From assembly GCA_963922205.1 (NCBI GenBank), contig CAWUHX010000035.1, positions 248,001-312,000 on the forward strand: DNA of 64,000 bases. The letters are read 5' to 3'. This document shows, piece after piece, positions 44,604 through 56,789 of this stretch. The DNA is from Romanomermis culicivorax (taxonomy: Eukaryota; Nematoda; Enoplea; Mermithida; Mermithidae). The notes under the pieces are model-generated. The model saw only the letters and a program-made list of their open reading frames with translations, had not been told where the DNA came from and ran no database searches. How positions within the stretch are numbered: position 1 is the first letter of the stretch; each line of letters starts with the position of its first letter. Made by a program: the position numbers and the translations under genes.

Positions 44604-45860
44604 ATAGAATAGAATAGAATAGAATAGAATAGAATAGAATAGAATAGAATAGAATAGAATAGAATAGAATAGAATAGAATAGAATAGAATAGAATAGAAT
44701 AGAATAGAATAGAATAGAATAGAATAGAATAGAATAGAATAGAATAGAATAGAATAGAATAGAATAGAATAGAATAGAATAGAATAGAATAGAATAGAAT
44801 AGAATAGAATAGAATAGAATAGAATAGAATAGAATAGAATAGAATAGAATAGAATAGAATAGAATAGAATAGAATAGAATAGAATAGAATAGAATAATAG
44901 AATAGAATAGAATAGAATAGAATAGAATAGAATAGAATAGAATAGAATAGAATAGAATAGAATAGAATAGAATAGAATAGAATAGAATAGAATAGAATAG
45001 AATAGAATAGAATAGAATAGAATAGAATAGAATAGAATAGAATAGAATAGAATAGAATAGAATAGAATAGAATAGAATAGAATAGAATAGAATAGAATAG
45101 AATAGAATAGAATAGAATAGAATAGAATAGAATAGAATAGAATAGAATAGAATAGAATAGAATAGAATAGAATAGAATAGAATAGAATAGAATAGAATAG
45201 AATAGAATAGAATAGAATAGAATAGAATAGAATAGAATAGAATAGAATAGAATAGAATAGAATAGAATAGAATAGAATAGAATAGAATAGAATAGAATAG
45301 AATAGAATAGAATAGAATAGAATAGAATAGAATAGAATAGAATAGAATAGAATAGAATAGAATAGAATAGAATAGAATAGAATAGAATAGAATAGAATAG
45401 AATAGAATAGAATAGAATAGAATAGAATAGAATAGAATAGAATAGAATAGAATAGAATAGAATAGAATAGAATAGAATAGAATAGAATAGAATAGAATAG
45501 AATAGAATAGAATAGAATAGAATAGAATAGAATAGAATAGAATAGAATAGAATAGAATAGAATAGAATAGAATAGAATAGAATAGAATAGAATAGAATAG
45601 AATAGAATAGAATAGAATAGAATAGAATAGAATAGAATAGAATAGAATAGAATAGAATAGAATAGAATAGAATAGAATAGAATAGAATAGAATAGAATAG
45701 AATAGAATAGAATAGAATAGAATAGAATAGAATAGAATAGAATAGAATAGAATAGAATAGAATAGAATAGAATAGAATAGAATAGAATAGAATAGAATAG
45801 AATAGAATAGAATAGAATAGAATAGAATAGAATAGAATAGAATAGAATAGAATAGAATAG
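44604..45860. repeat. (AATAG)n pentanucleotide array, about 1.26 kb
   Basis: About 251 units, apparently perfect except for one shortened unit (aataatag, near 44893). Very long open frames on either strand here are products of the repeat, not genes. Confidence 0.98.
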
Positions 45861-46159
45861 TCGTTCGTGCTTCTCAGTTATTCGTCCACGGTGTAGATAG
45901 AAGCTTGCAGAAAAGTATAATCTAAAGGTTTTGAGCTGTTGTTTCAACTTGCTTCTAATTTCAATAATTAATAACTCTTGAACTGCTAAGAAATATGAAT
46001 TCACAACTTGATCTTGAAGAATTGAACATATATATGCTATTATTCATTGACATATATATGTGCCATATACAAGTTCCGAATCCGGCCCGACGATTGCACT
46101 TTTCTAGATCCTGATCTGGATCCGAAGTAGATCCGTCCCATCCCTAGTATTCGAGCAAT

Positions 46160-46617
46160 CGGGGTTCGTGTTGTATGCCCAAATCCACGTGGCAGGCACA
46201 TCAGAAGAATAACACTAAGCGAGGAGCTCGAATCCTCAACCTTCTGCATATAAAGTGCTACCAACTGTGCTAACCGAGCCACGTGGATGGTTCGGAAATT
46301 GTGGTTCTATAGTCTGTTTTTCTTAAAATGCTTCCAAATGATAAAAGTGGAAAGCAAGTAGTATTTCAGATTTTCGCGATTTTCTGACAAACAAAATATC
46401 ATGTAGGACTGGAAATTTGTAAGCATACTGACCTAACCTTTAGCAATTTTTCGAGTTAAAAATTTTACAAAAAGAACTTTATGTAAGCGATTTTGCCGGC
46501 AGTACTGATTTGTGTCACTTCTCTATTCGGAAGCATTTTATAAAAAACAGACTATAGTGGTAGTGGTGAGTGGGGTGCATGCCGTGCATCCGGACGCATC
46601 ACTGCATCACTACAACA
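46160..46617 (-). repeat. tRNA-like dispersed repeat, copy 2, with MITE inside
   Basis: Same family as 16742-16946: A-box-like GGTTAGCACAGTTGG and B-box-like GGATTCGAGCTCC on the minus strand, bounded by CACGTGG inverted words. Interrupted at 46307-46557. Confidence 0.7.
46307..46557. mobile_element. CTATAGTCTG-ended MITE inserted in tRNA-like repeat
   Basis: 251 bp; ends CTATAGTCTGTTTTTCTT and AAAAAACAGACTATAG, with the inner 'aaatgcttcc'/'ggaagcatttt' extending the inverted pair to about 30 bp. It lies between 'gaaattgtggtt' and 'gtagtggtgag', which are nearly contiguous in the sister repeat at 16742. Confidence 0.92.
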
Positions 46618-47512
46618 TTCAGGGAATAGGGAATTTTATTCATTATTGGGAGAAAAGAGACGTATGGGTAATAATAACACAATCGATTTATAAGGCCGAG
46701 AGTTGGACGTAGTTTTTACGGGGCTTACCAAGGGGTTCGCTGAATCTGATGGACATATTGGTTATTTTTCATCCAAGATGCAGGATTTCCGGGAAATAGT
46801 CAGAATTTTGAACTCCGGTGGATGTTCTATGATGATTATCTACCTGCTCAAGAACCCGACAGAAACGAAAATTTGGATTCTTTTCCGAAATTACTGCATT
46901 TTGGATGAAAATTACGCCTTTTTAATGTTATTATGGAAAATCTCGAAAAACAAAAATTTTATGAAAAAGCAATATGACCATCGGGTTCCCCGTGCAAGAT
47001 AACGTCCCCCTCAACAACTACTCGTAAAAATCAAGGACGCTCTCCGCCGGCAAGCACTAATCTCAGAAACGCACTTTGAAGGATTCCCGCACAAATAAAC
47101 ATAGGGGACGAAGCAATGCCTCTGATTGGCTAGTTTCAAAAATTTGCATTCTTTGATGTGTCGCCCATCATGATTTTTTCAAGATTGAATCTTCATTCTT
47201 TTCCTAGATGAGATCTTGATTTTTTAAAGATGACGTTTTGATTTTTAAAGATCATCTTGAAAAAATGCTATTGCACTTGAAAAAATTGCAATTGACTTGA
47301 AAAGAAAGTCGATCATCGAAAAGCTCTTCGATTCTTGAAAAAGTGTTATTCATCATGAAGGTAGCGATTTTTTTCTCGTGGTCTTTCTCGTATTCCATAG
47401 GTAACCATTATCAATAAATCGCAATTTCATTCGGCAAACTTTCTAATCCTTCCCAAAATTTTTGTGGCATTCAAGATGCACTGAATCAGACGTGCGATAT
47501 TTTTCTCTGCCC
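46618..47512. other. non-coding DNA upstream of the peptide precursor gene
   Basis: A 99-codon frame at 46703-47002 has no convincing homology. 47097-47130 is one end of the 27266-type MITE ('ggggacgaagc', 'ctgattggct'). Confidence 0.35.
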
Positions 47513-47520
47513 TATAAAAA
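47513..47520 (+). promoter_or_regulatory. TATA box of the peptide precursor gene
   Basis: TATAAAAA lies 104-111 bp upstream of the ATG at 47624, with an initiator-like TCACAGT about 30 bp further on (near 47545). The spacing suits a pol II core promoter with a short 5' leader; an intron ending at CTACCAG (47584-47590) is also possible. Confidence 0.5.
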
Positions 47521-47623
47521 GTTTCAGAACCTACGCCAATCCTCACAGTATCTAGATGTCTTTAAGAAAAATTTTTTTCTGTCTACCAGGTGCTGACCGT
47601 CTCCAGCTTTTTAAACGTCAACC

Positions 47624-47992
47624 ATGTCCGGTAAACAACCGCTAATTCCATCGACGTTGATGTTCGCCGTCATCGTTCTACCGCTTATTTTAGCGCACAG
47701 TATACCTACGATAAATCGATCGAAACGATCGCTGTCCAGTTACTTGCCAAATTCTTACGAAAATGATTTTTTCATGAGCTTCCGCCCGTATAGGGGGCGC
47801 CTACCGCGTTTGCCGCCCCAATTTCTTTTCAAGCGTCGTATCGGTACGACGTACGACGATTTGCCAGCTTCCGCCGCCGCCGTCGCCGAAAATTTCGGCG
47901 ACCAAATTTTCGATCGCGAAGATCGCGATTATAAAGATATGATTTTTGGTAAACGTGCCAGCAATGATTACGTTTTGACACCTTTCGGTTGA
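47624..47992 (+). CDS. candidate neuropeptide precursor, 122 aa
   Basis: The intact frame has a signal peptide of about 26 residues (hydrophobic LMFAVIVLPLILAHS). Basic cleavage sites follow: SKR (33-35), FKRR (69-72) and GKR (109-111). Cleavage would release a 34-residue peptide containing RPYRGRLPRLPPQFLF, a spacer ending KDMIFG that would be amidated to DMIF-amide, and a C-terminal ASNDYVLTPFG whose final Gly could also serve amidation. Secretion and amidation are inferred from motifs; I do not recognise a known peptide family. It could instead be a secreted protein with chance dibasic sites. The GC-rich third positions of parts of the frame contrast with the flanks and support coding. Confidence 0.65.
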   Translation: MSGKQPLIPSTLMFAVIVLPLILAHSIPTINRSKRSLSSYLPNSYENDFFMSFRPYRGRLPRLPPQFLFKRRIGTTYDDLPASAAAVAENFGDQIFDREDRDYKDMIFGKRASNDYVLTPFG

Positions 47993-48427
47993 TATTATGA
48001 CTACTTTTTGTTGAATGCTTTTTTTCGTAGTTCATGAAGTATAACCAACAGCTCCAAATTTTTTTGTTCCAGGCACGGCATATCATTGCCCCATCATGCT
48101 ACTACTCCTGCCTGTTGCTGATGTAAAATCTATTAGGCTTTGATGCGACCGTTGTTTGTTTTTAAAATGTTTGTGAAAAATGAAACAGAGAGGTAGGCAA
48201 TAATTTCTATTTGGTAATTTTCTGTAGAATTCCATGTCACATAGAGTGAAAATTTGTGAACTTAATTGAACCTCAACAATTTATGGTTACTTGAATGATG
48301 TAGTTTTAAATTTGCAAGCATTCGATATGAAATACTAAAGAATCTGTTGTTTCTGCTTCATGCCACACCAGTGACCCACTACAGTAACTCATTCCTGCAA
48401 CATGTTGCCGTCAAAAATGATGTAACT
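47993..48427 (+). other. 3' flank of the precursor gene
   Basis: No AATAAA was found in the first 300 bp. A T-rich tract and a CAG acceptor-like site near 48070 do not lead to a recognisable exon. Confidence 0.35.
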
Positions 48428-48679
48428 CTATAGTCTGTCTTTCATAAAATGCTTGTAAGCTGAAAAATGACAAAAACTAAATACCGCACTTAAAGATGAC
48501 GTTCATACACAGCTTTTACTGTAGGATTTTTTACTTAAAAACTGATGAGGAAGGCTCAGTAGGCTCACATATTTCCAATCTGATATGACATATTTTTTAG
48601 CAGGAAATCGCAGAAATATGAATAGTACTTGCTTTCAACTTGAATATTTACTAGCATTTCAAGAAAAACGGAATAATAG
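48428..48679. mobile_element. CTATAGTCTG-ended MITE
   Basis: 252 bp; left CTATAGTCTGTCTTTCAT with 'aaaatgcttgtaa', right 'agcatttcaagaaaaacgg' then a degraded AATAATAG. Confidence 0.75.
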
Positions 48680-51339
48680 TTCATATGTCGCTTTCGTAGA
48701 AAATTTGTATTTTCTCCAATTTTAAACTTATCTGCTTTCTACAAAAATGTTGGTGAAAATTGTCATTCAATTGGAAGTCATATTCCACTTTCATGCCTTT
48801 CACATATTTTTTATCTGCATGAGAAGCGATGAAGAAGCATGTATCGTTCTGCTGACATCGAAAAAATTTTTTTTTGGGGGGGGGGGTAAAACGAAGCAAC
48901 ACATTCGATCAGATGGGATGACGGTGAACAAACAAATTTGCTGACGCTGTAGGCTTCTACTCGGCGATAAAAAACATGTGTGGATGATAAGAGAAAAATT
49001 TGAAAACATGAGTGTTACTATATCGTTAAATTGCTGTTGATTCTGACAGATTTGCATATCACAATGGTGAGTACTGACTTACAGTAGTGCAGACCAGATG
49101 AGTCGGACTCGCCAATTTTATGAATTTAGTGAGTGGGGAATGTTTGGTTTATGTGCTTCAAAATTGTAGATACAACGAAGCATTGTAAGTAAGTTCTATT
49201 AGGCGAAAATAGTAATCTTATTACTGTAGTGTACAAGAAAAACTCATCTCGCCCAACACACCGACTGATAATTTTGTCCAATAATTTTTTCAAATGCAGT
49301 AGGTTAGCAATAGTTCTGTCTAAATATGGATAAGAAAGATGCCGTTTATCTGATTTTGGCCTTCTCTTCGTGATGCGAGAATTCATCTTTTTTTCTACGA
49401 TATAAAGTTGCTCACCTCATAAAAACTGGTGGTTCAAATCAAAAATTTCTTTCTTGTCGCTGTATCTGCTACTTCAAGATAAATAGACTATAGTAGTAAT
49501 AGTAGTAGAAGTAATATTACTGGATGTGGTTTGCACAGTCATACTCGAACGTCGTACGTTCCATTATTCAAGCTTTGTGATTTCGAAAGCAGCTTGAGAA
49601 TTTTATGGAGTTGTGAGTTCACGGAACCGGACTGATGCCAAAGTAATTAGTCTTTCTTGGAAAGTTGTCAAAATGTCCTCTGATTTTCTAGAATATGAAA
49701 AACAAAATTGTAGCTCAGTTGATGTCTGAATAGTCATGTTATCTTCCTTGTACCAGAGTTTGATCACTGAAAACAAACTCGTATTTTTGATTCAGCATAA
49801 AAAAGTACATAAGTAGTAAATTCGTACTTTCTTATCATTGATAAGGGATACTGACGAGCATACTTATCGACAAAATAACTTGTTATGTGTTCGATGATTC
49901 TTCGAAGAAGGTTGCGATCAATAAAGCTGGATAATTGAGTGTAATTTTTTTTCTCGTTCGTCGATTGTGGATATTCTCAAATTTTCTTAGACCAAAGTTC
50001 AATGAGAAAATAACGAACAAATTCCTATTTCGGCAAATTTTATCCAACGATTCAGATTCGTCAAAATGTATTTTTTTCTATCAATAATATCAGATTTTCG
50101 CATTTTCACATTTCGTTTCATCAAGAAAGATTTCCAAAGAGACTTCGCACAATTCGAGTGTTGTAGAGGGAGGTGCAGTAACGAAAAATATTAAACGCGT
50201 GACATCGGGCACTCCACAAAACCTTCAGTAATTAAATGAAAGAAAGATTTATTGGATCAAAATGCCGTTTGTTCGGTAATCTTCAAATCTGTAATCACGA
50301 GCTCAGGTTCTTACAGTAATTGCAGTCTATTCATTTTGAAGCCGAAGTCGCAAATAGAATAATTTTGGTAGTTGCGGACTTCCAGCATCGAAAAATTCTC
50401 TGTAATCACATGGACGCCAAAAGCAAGTATGGCCGAGGAAACATCAATGAACTCTGATTTTCTGGATAGAATTTATTACGTAGCGACTACGGGGAAGCTT
50501 AAAGTCAAGGTTTTGTGTCCAACCATAAAACTGAATGAAAGGCGGCTGATGAAAAGAATCTTCAATTAAAGGCAATCGCCGATTTAAGTCGAATTTGTGA
50601 TTGGCGTAGTCAGGAATTGGTAAAGTACTTGAATTTTCTCGAACCACACATTTTGAAAATGTAGCGTTCCGCAAAGTTATGATTTTTGAGGAAATTTACG
50701 ATCGTCTCCTACATTACGTAACGAAGTACAAAAAAATAGACTGTATATTGATTTTACCTCCGTAAAAAAGTTATATTTGCCATGTTGGAATTATTCAAGT
50801 TTATGTCACAAAAAGCCACCAATGTTCAACACATTTTTCCACTAAACGCCCCAAATGGTCTGCTGTAATCATTCTGCCGGAATTACATGATGATTCAAAA
50901 TTACTTCAGTATCGACCGGAATTAGATCTTTTATTATCTGTATCTATTTCCCGAAAATAAGCCGTGATCTTGTAGTTAGACCGACATTATTCATTAGTTG
51001 CGGTTTCATCTAAAAGACACTGTAAAAAGAGTTCGTTGTTTGCGAGACCCTATGCGTGATCAAGTAAATTCATATTCGTTTAAAGTTCTCCATCAATGGC
51101 CACTGTTGAAATAACGCTGGAATTAAGGCGAAAAATACGAAAAAAGTTGTCTAAGTGGTGAAAGATACCCATCGAGGACTTCAGGCAAAATAGCCGAGGA
51201 CCGTTAGGATCAATAACCAATCGGATCGTCGATTAAAGTCTGATTAAACATCTCCAATTTGCTTTATCGGTTTGATTTGAACAATCTTAGATTGAAAAAC
51301 GCCTTTCCTAATCAAAGGTCGCCAAATCTCCTATGGTCC
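48680..51339. other. non-coding DNA with one repeat B fragment
   Basis: 49240-49490 is an inverted relative of repeat B ('tagcaatagttctgtctaaat', ending AAATAGACTATAG). A G run of 10 lies near 48878. No exon recognised. Confidence 0.4.
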
Positions 51340-51700
51340 ATTTAATTTAAAATGGCAGACGCAGTGACTACCAAAAACCTAGGTTCACTTTTATGCACAT
51401 TCTTCTCGAAGTGGAAGACTTTATACTGCAGAAAAGTAGAACTCCTTGCCAAAGTAATAGGCACATCGAGCTCATCAACTGTTGATTCGAATAAAACTGT
51501 ATAGACATCTGAATGCCACTCAAGAGATTTTTACTCTTTCAGCCGATCTGTTTGCTGCTCACTGACGAAAAAAAATTTTCATTGATTACAGTACTAGGTT
51601 TACTAGTTATTCAGTATTGAACTTTCGTGGAATCGCTGCTCGATCATTTCAAAATAAATGGAGTATAATAGCAGGTCGAAATCTCCGATTAGCCATCCTT
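51340..51700. repeat. dispersed repeat B, uninterrupted copy
   Basis: Contains 'atttaatttaaaatggcaga' and 'gaatcgctgctcgatcattt' in the same order as the copies at 41905 and 53450, without insertions, and so serves as the empty-site reference. Confidence 0.6.
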
Positions 51701-51754
51701 CATCATTACGATAACTTATTTTTTCTGTTATTGCGGTTTCGCTTCACCTCGAGC

Positions 51755-51857
51755 CGTACATGTATCGGGCCCAGAGGTCCCAATGGCTAGCCATATGGCC
51801 GACGATTTCTGATGGGGAGGGGTTCCAATAGCATTTCCCACCCTAATTACATGTACG
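51755..51857. mobile_element. CATACNTG-type element, smallest copy (103 bp)
   Basis: Ends CGTACATGTA and TTACATGTACG, with the internal palindrome ATGGCTAGCCAT. Flanks CCTCGAGC (51747-51754) and CTTCGAGC (51858-51865) match at 7 of 8 bases. Confidence 0.8.
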
Positions 51858-51865
51858 CTTCGAGC

Positions 51866-53449
51866 AGTGCATGTGCTTCTGTCAAAAAACGATTTACAAT
51901 GCTCCAGTACTGTGACCACGTCATTGATATCATGTTGCTATTAGTGAACAATTTTGACAAATAAGTCCCTAATGCATCCAGGAACGATCTTCTGTTACAA
52001 TTTCCTCAATGAACTGTAATCTGTGAGAAATTCTAGGGACCAGTTGCTATAAACAGGATGATCCCGAGCTCGGCACTTAATCGACTTTCTGTCACACGTC
52101 ACACAAATCTCTGATTTAGATAATCGCAGATGATTAAATCTCTAATTGACTTATTCAAATATTATCGGAAAATCAACGTTATGTCATTCGGCCTTTATCT
52201 TCTTTCCTTTTTTCTCGACATTAAAAATCGCGTATCAATCGATAGATTTCGTCGCGTAGAGACTTCTGGAATCAAAGTTAAAGTTATATTGCTCTAGGAA
52301 TCTTTGGTCATGCTCGTGCTCATTTTACAAAATCATTCTTTACGTTCGATCTTGAACCTCGAGCAGTTGTTACTTATGCATCAATATCTCAGTGAATTGC
52401 TATTCTCCTCCGCTTAACTTTTCCTTTGATATGAGTCCTAATGTGTTATCGAAAAACAATTGCTCCAGGTAAAAGTGACGTCTTCGCCGCTATATTCTAT
52501 TCCAGCTACTATTTTCATTTGGAAAAAATAGCTAAAAATTGAAGAAAAAGTTCCAAGAAGAAGCTGCTGCAACTCCACATCTACACCTGCGCCGTCGATA
52601 TCCCCTCGCCGCATGGGGCACGTTGTTAACGATAGGACGGCCAAGTGGGTATATTTCACTTGTATAAGCTCACACAACACATTCTATTAGCTATATATCC
52701 TGCGTAAAATATTAACTCCGCTTTCATAAAGGTCTGACAATAGCGGCAATGATGGCGATTTTTCCACTGGTGAGAAAAATTCACAGAAAAATTCACAGCA
52801 GAAGCTTCGTAATGGCCAAAGTGTTAGCAGTTATAGGAATCAACAACAACAACGTAAGCTATATGATGTGTACATTTTCTAGCATTTTGTTTTTTCTAGA
52901 ACCAACGATGAAGAACCAGTCCGCTGACAAACATGACGGTAAAGAATGTTTCTGCAGCTATGCTTCTTCAGATTGAAAATACCATTTTTCCAGGCCATGC
53001 TAGTCATGTTTTTAGAGCTTCAATTAAGCCCCTGCCAAATTATCTTCCCAGCAAAATCGATACTTCCTCGTATAGGCTTTTGTAGTATCTATATAAGCAT
53101 ACTGTATGCGCCGCACTCGGGATTAGTTTTGATAGATATCTTTAATCTTCCTATTAGAGTTTAAAAGAGGAAGTTTCCTTACACATTGTTAGCGATAAGT
53201 TAGTAACTTGAAGACTTCTAAGTTGAGTAGTAGGGGAATCGAAATCTGGAGGATTATTTTAGCTATCTCATTTGTTTTTTTCCAAAACGTTCATTTAATG
53301 TTTTTCGCCATTTTGTGGTCATAGTTAATTTCGCCCTAATTCACTGTCAAAATGTTGCCACAACACAACCTCCGTGGCAAGATCTCGATGTAAACTTTGG
53401 TAAAGCATTCAATAGTCCAAAACCGATCTGAGTAGTGCTACGTGATAGC
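51866..53449. other. non-coding stretch, no feature supported
   Basis: Open frames at 52438-52680 (-), 52749-52976 (+) and 52946-53164 (+) lack recognisable motifs. Exons without homology cannot be excluded. Confidence 0.35.
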
Positions 53450-54990
53450 ATATTTAATTTAAAATAATAGACGCAGCAAAAACTAAGAAAATAGATTCAA
53501 TTTGAAAGGCAATTTTCACTTAGGGAAACTTGACACTGTAGAACAGCGCTAAATTTCCTCATGAGGATGGGAAAAACCAAAATTATTGAGAAAATACCAT
53601 GCTTATCCAATATAGATTTGGACAAAACTGCGTTGATACCTGAGCGCTAATACAGAAATTTTGGCCACTTAGGTCCGTATGCCAGAAGGTGGAGTAGCCT
53701 ACTCCGTAGAGTAAACGGTGGATTATTTTCTGGATTATCTCCAGTTGGCATTCCAGAAAGAGGAGTAAAGAGTCGAGTAGAATAAATCGGTTTGCCAGAA
53801 AGCAGAGTAGGCTAATTCACGGATCAAACGGCGGAGGAATCAGTGGATTATCTTTTTTCGGTATGCCAGAAAGAAGAGTAGAGCAAACAGTGGACTAAAA
53901 AAAGTGTTTTTTCTTGTCTTTTTCTAAACCTGCACCTGTCAGATGTATTCGGTAGAGTAAGACTGATTTGTAGTGCTATAACTATGGAAGTTGTTGATTT
54001 CATTAATTTTTTGGAAAATTGGGACGAGGAAAACGAGCATGTAAACAACATTCCACGAGTTCTTTTTCGAAGATCAGATCCATTCAAAATGCATAGTGAT
54101 TTTAACTTCCGACTACGATATCGATTTAATAAAGCAAAAGTACGTGAATTGTAAGGAATTTCGCATAACGAACTAGAAAATTCAACAAAGCGGCATGGAA
54201 GCCTGACACCTTACATTTTTCAAACTTTTCCATTTTGTCATCAGTTGTTCGTCATTCCTCTTGGCATTCTGGATTTTCTGGGAAATCTTTCTCCATGCTG
54301 ACCCATGCCGTCCTATTAATGTTTTATCATATTAACCGAAACTGTCCGTCTTTTTATTTTTGATAAAATTCTTTCGACTTTCGATGGATTCGATTAGAAA
54401 GTTAATTACAAGCTCCAAAAAAATTATCACCTAGTTTTTGTTGCTCATTTCACAAGTTTCAAATTATGTAGATTAGCAAAAAACAATGCAACGAATGCAG
54501 AAAAAACCGATAAAGTTGACAATGTGTGGTCTTGCAGAGAAAAGGTCGATAAAGCGATCTTGTAGAGAAAAGTAATAAAATCTATAAACTCACGATGAAC
54601 AGCAGAAATCCATTGTGAAAAATGTGACGATTTTTTTTCTTGTCTTTTTGCCACTACCCCACAGTCTAATCCACGAATTACGAACTCCGCCACTACTCCA
54701 CTTTTTGGAATGCCGAAAAAGAAAATCCGAGGAGTAGCCTAATCTGGGGAGTAGCTAGTGGGTGGATTAGCTTACTCCATGGAGTGGCTACTCCTCGGAT
54801 TAGACTATTCCCTTGAGTATTCTACTCCACCTTCTGGCATACGGGCCTTAATCAGCTTATTGGAGGAAATCTTCAGCTGTTCTATTTGTCGCTCACTGAC
54901 GAAATCTATCTCCCTCGATTACAGTGCAGTTGTTTCCGTATTGAAATTACTTTTATGGGAATGTCGCACCGATCATTCCAAAATAAATTT
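53450..54990. repeat. dispersed repeat B, split by a Harbinger-like element
   Basis: Left half 53450-53668 aligns with 41905-42110 and right half 54852-54990 aligns with 42342-42490; the 1.18 kb between is the inserted element. Confidence 0.65.
53672..54847. mobile_element. Harbinger-like element with subrepeated inverted arms
   Basis: 1176 bp; inverted 26-bp ends (GGTCCGTATGCCAGAAGG... against GGCCCGTATGCCAGAAGG...) with one mismatch, flanked by TTA (53669-53671 and 54848-54850). Near each end are tandem degenerate units built on 'tatgccagaaag..gagtag' and 'gtggatta'. The centre has no recognisable transposase. Confidence 0.8.
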
Positions 54991-56142
54991 TGTATGGTTG
55001 TTTTTCCCAGTGGACTACACAAAAATGTGCACACATGTTATGTGCTACCTGATCCTAAATTTCAGCAAAGTTTGAAAACTTCAAGTCTGAAGTCTGAATA
55101 AAGTTTGGAAAACTTCAGATTAAACTTGGACACGAGATCTGTTCATGAGCAGGTATTGATGGGCTCTATCAAACGCAATTTTTCGTTTGTTCATATCAGT
55201 CGTAGTTGCTGAAATCATGTGCCGGCAACAGTAAACCATTCTGTGCCACTTTCATGCAAATAAGGCCCACTGTAAATGAGGACTTATGTAACATTGTTCA
55301 GTTCGCTTCGAATTATTCAGGGTACCATGAGTTATCCTGTGATAGAATTTTTACAGGAAAACGTTCAATCGTCAGTTCAACACATGTTTTCGAATGCATC
55401 ATAATTTATATTATTTCAAAATTTACTCACCTTGAGAGCTTCTCACATCCGTCTTTTTGTCCAGACGATAATTATGTTAATTCAAAAATGATATCCAGTC
55501 AATTTTTTTTATAGAAACCGAGATTGAATAACAGTATTTTAAGTACTTGGAGAAATCTTTCCCGTGGTAAATTAAGAGTAGCTGTTGAACCTGAAATTCG
55601 GAAAGTTCACTGCTGATGAATGCATCAAATTTTTATTGGTTGGTAAGCGTCCAATACTAGTCAGTTTTTCGAACTTGTCTTAATTTTGCTAATCACGGAT
55701 TTTTTATGTAAAGTTGTAAGGATTGAGCTGAATAATTCAAGTTATTGTAAATATATCGACTGAACCTGTTATTGTCTTATATATATATATACATATATAT
55801 TAGATCCAAAATACGAGATTCGATCATCATCCTTTAGCGAACGCACCTATTTTTGGTTTTGAAATTTTAAAAATTTGAGTGAAGCTGTTATTGTCTGGTA
55901 CATACATATTTCAAGTGTTATGTTCCTTCAGATCGAAATTCTATTGGTCCTCCTATCTTCTACTCTGTTCCGACCCTGTTCACAAGCTGTGATGACATAC
56001 GAAAGTTTCATTTGTTGTTATTCAGTCTGAACATTGCTGTCGAAGTGTGAATTTCCAAGACGGGTTGAAACTTTGCGCAAAACCTGAAAAAACTTTTATG
56101 ACCAAAAAAATTCCTACTCCGAAAAATCTTCGTGTTTGTGCA
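54991..56142. other. non-coding stretch
   Basis: Includes a short AT dinucleotide run at about 55780-55800. Open frames at 54758 and 55206 (+) overlap repeat B or lack motifs. Confidence 0.35.
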
Positions 56143-56156
56143 ATTTTTTCGATTGT

Positions 56157-56400
56157 GTCTCACTTTGGCGCCCGTCTCATTTCTATCGCCCGTCTCACTT
56201 TGGCGCCCATCTCACTTTGGCGCCCGTCTCATTTGGCGTCCATCGTTGTAGGCACCAAAGTGAGACTGCTGTCTTACTTTGGCGCCCGTCTCACTTTGGC
56301 GCCCATTGTTCAATAATGACCTTTCTTGGATGTCCTAACTTGGCGCCCGTCTCACTTTGGCGCCCATCTCACTTTGGCGCCCGTCTTACTTTGGCGCCCT
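56157..56400. repeat. 17-bp minisatellite, left arm of FB3
   Basis: About ten units of tctcactttggcgcccg in two blocks, one unit inverted (near 56250-56265). Confidence 0.92.
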
Positions 56401-56789
56401 ATCATAGTCTGCTTTTCGACATTCATGCTGATCATTTACTTGGGTGAATCCCCATTCACCGAAGGTCCTGTTTCCCCGGAATTCCTCTTTCCCCCAAGAA
56501 TGCTTCAAAGCTTTTTCTTGAAAGTCCCTATTCCTCAAAATTGTCAAACCTCGTTTCTCCAAAAATAGATGAAGGTTATTTTTAGTTTGCAGTTTGTAAA
56601 TTGCTAATTTTCCTTGAGAAGATTGTAAATTGTAGGATTTAGCACGAAATTCGCACGGTAATAAAATTAGTGAAAAATTGGAAAAAAATCTTTTCACGTT
56701 TGATACGCTTAGCTTCAACTTCGGATCGGGTAAGGCGCACAAAGTGGATTGTGACCGTGATCCGGATTTGACATGAACTGCGGCATGAC

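Noticed and set aside
44517-46004. 495-codon open frame of FYSIL repeats and similar frames at 43945-44574
   Set aside because: Direct product of the (AATAG)n and (AATAC)n arrays, which lack stops in some frames.
46703-47002. Reverse transcriptase fragment (VVFTGLTKGFAESDGH resembles a LINE palm motif)
   Set aside because: Only one weak motif; no FADD-like catalytic box or other RT blocks before or after.
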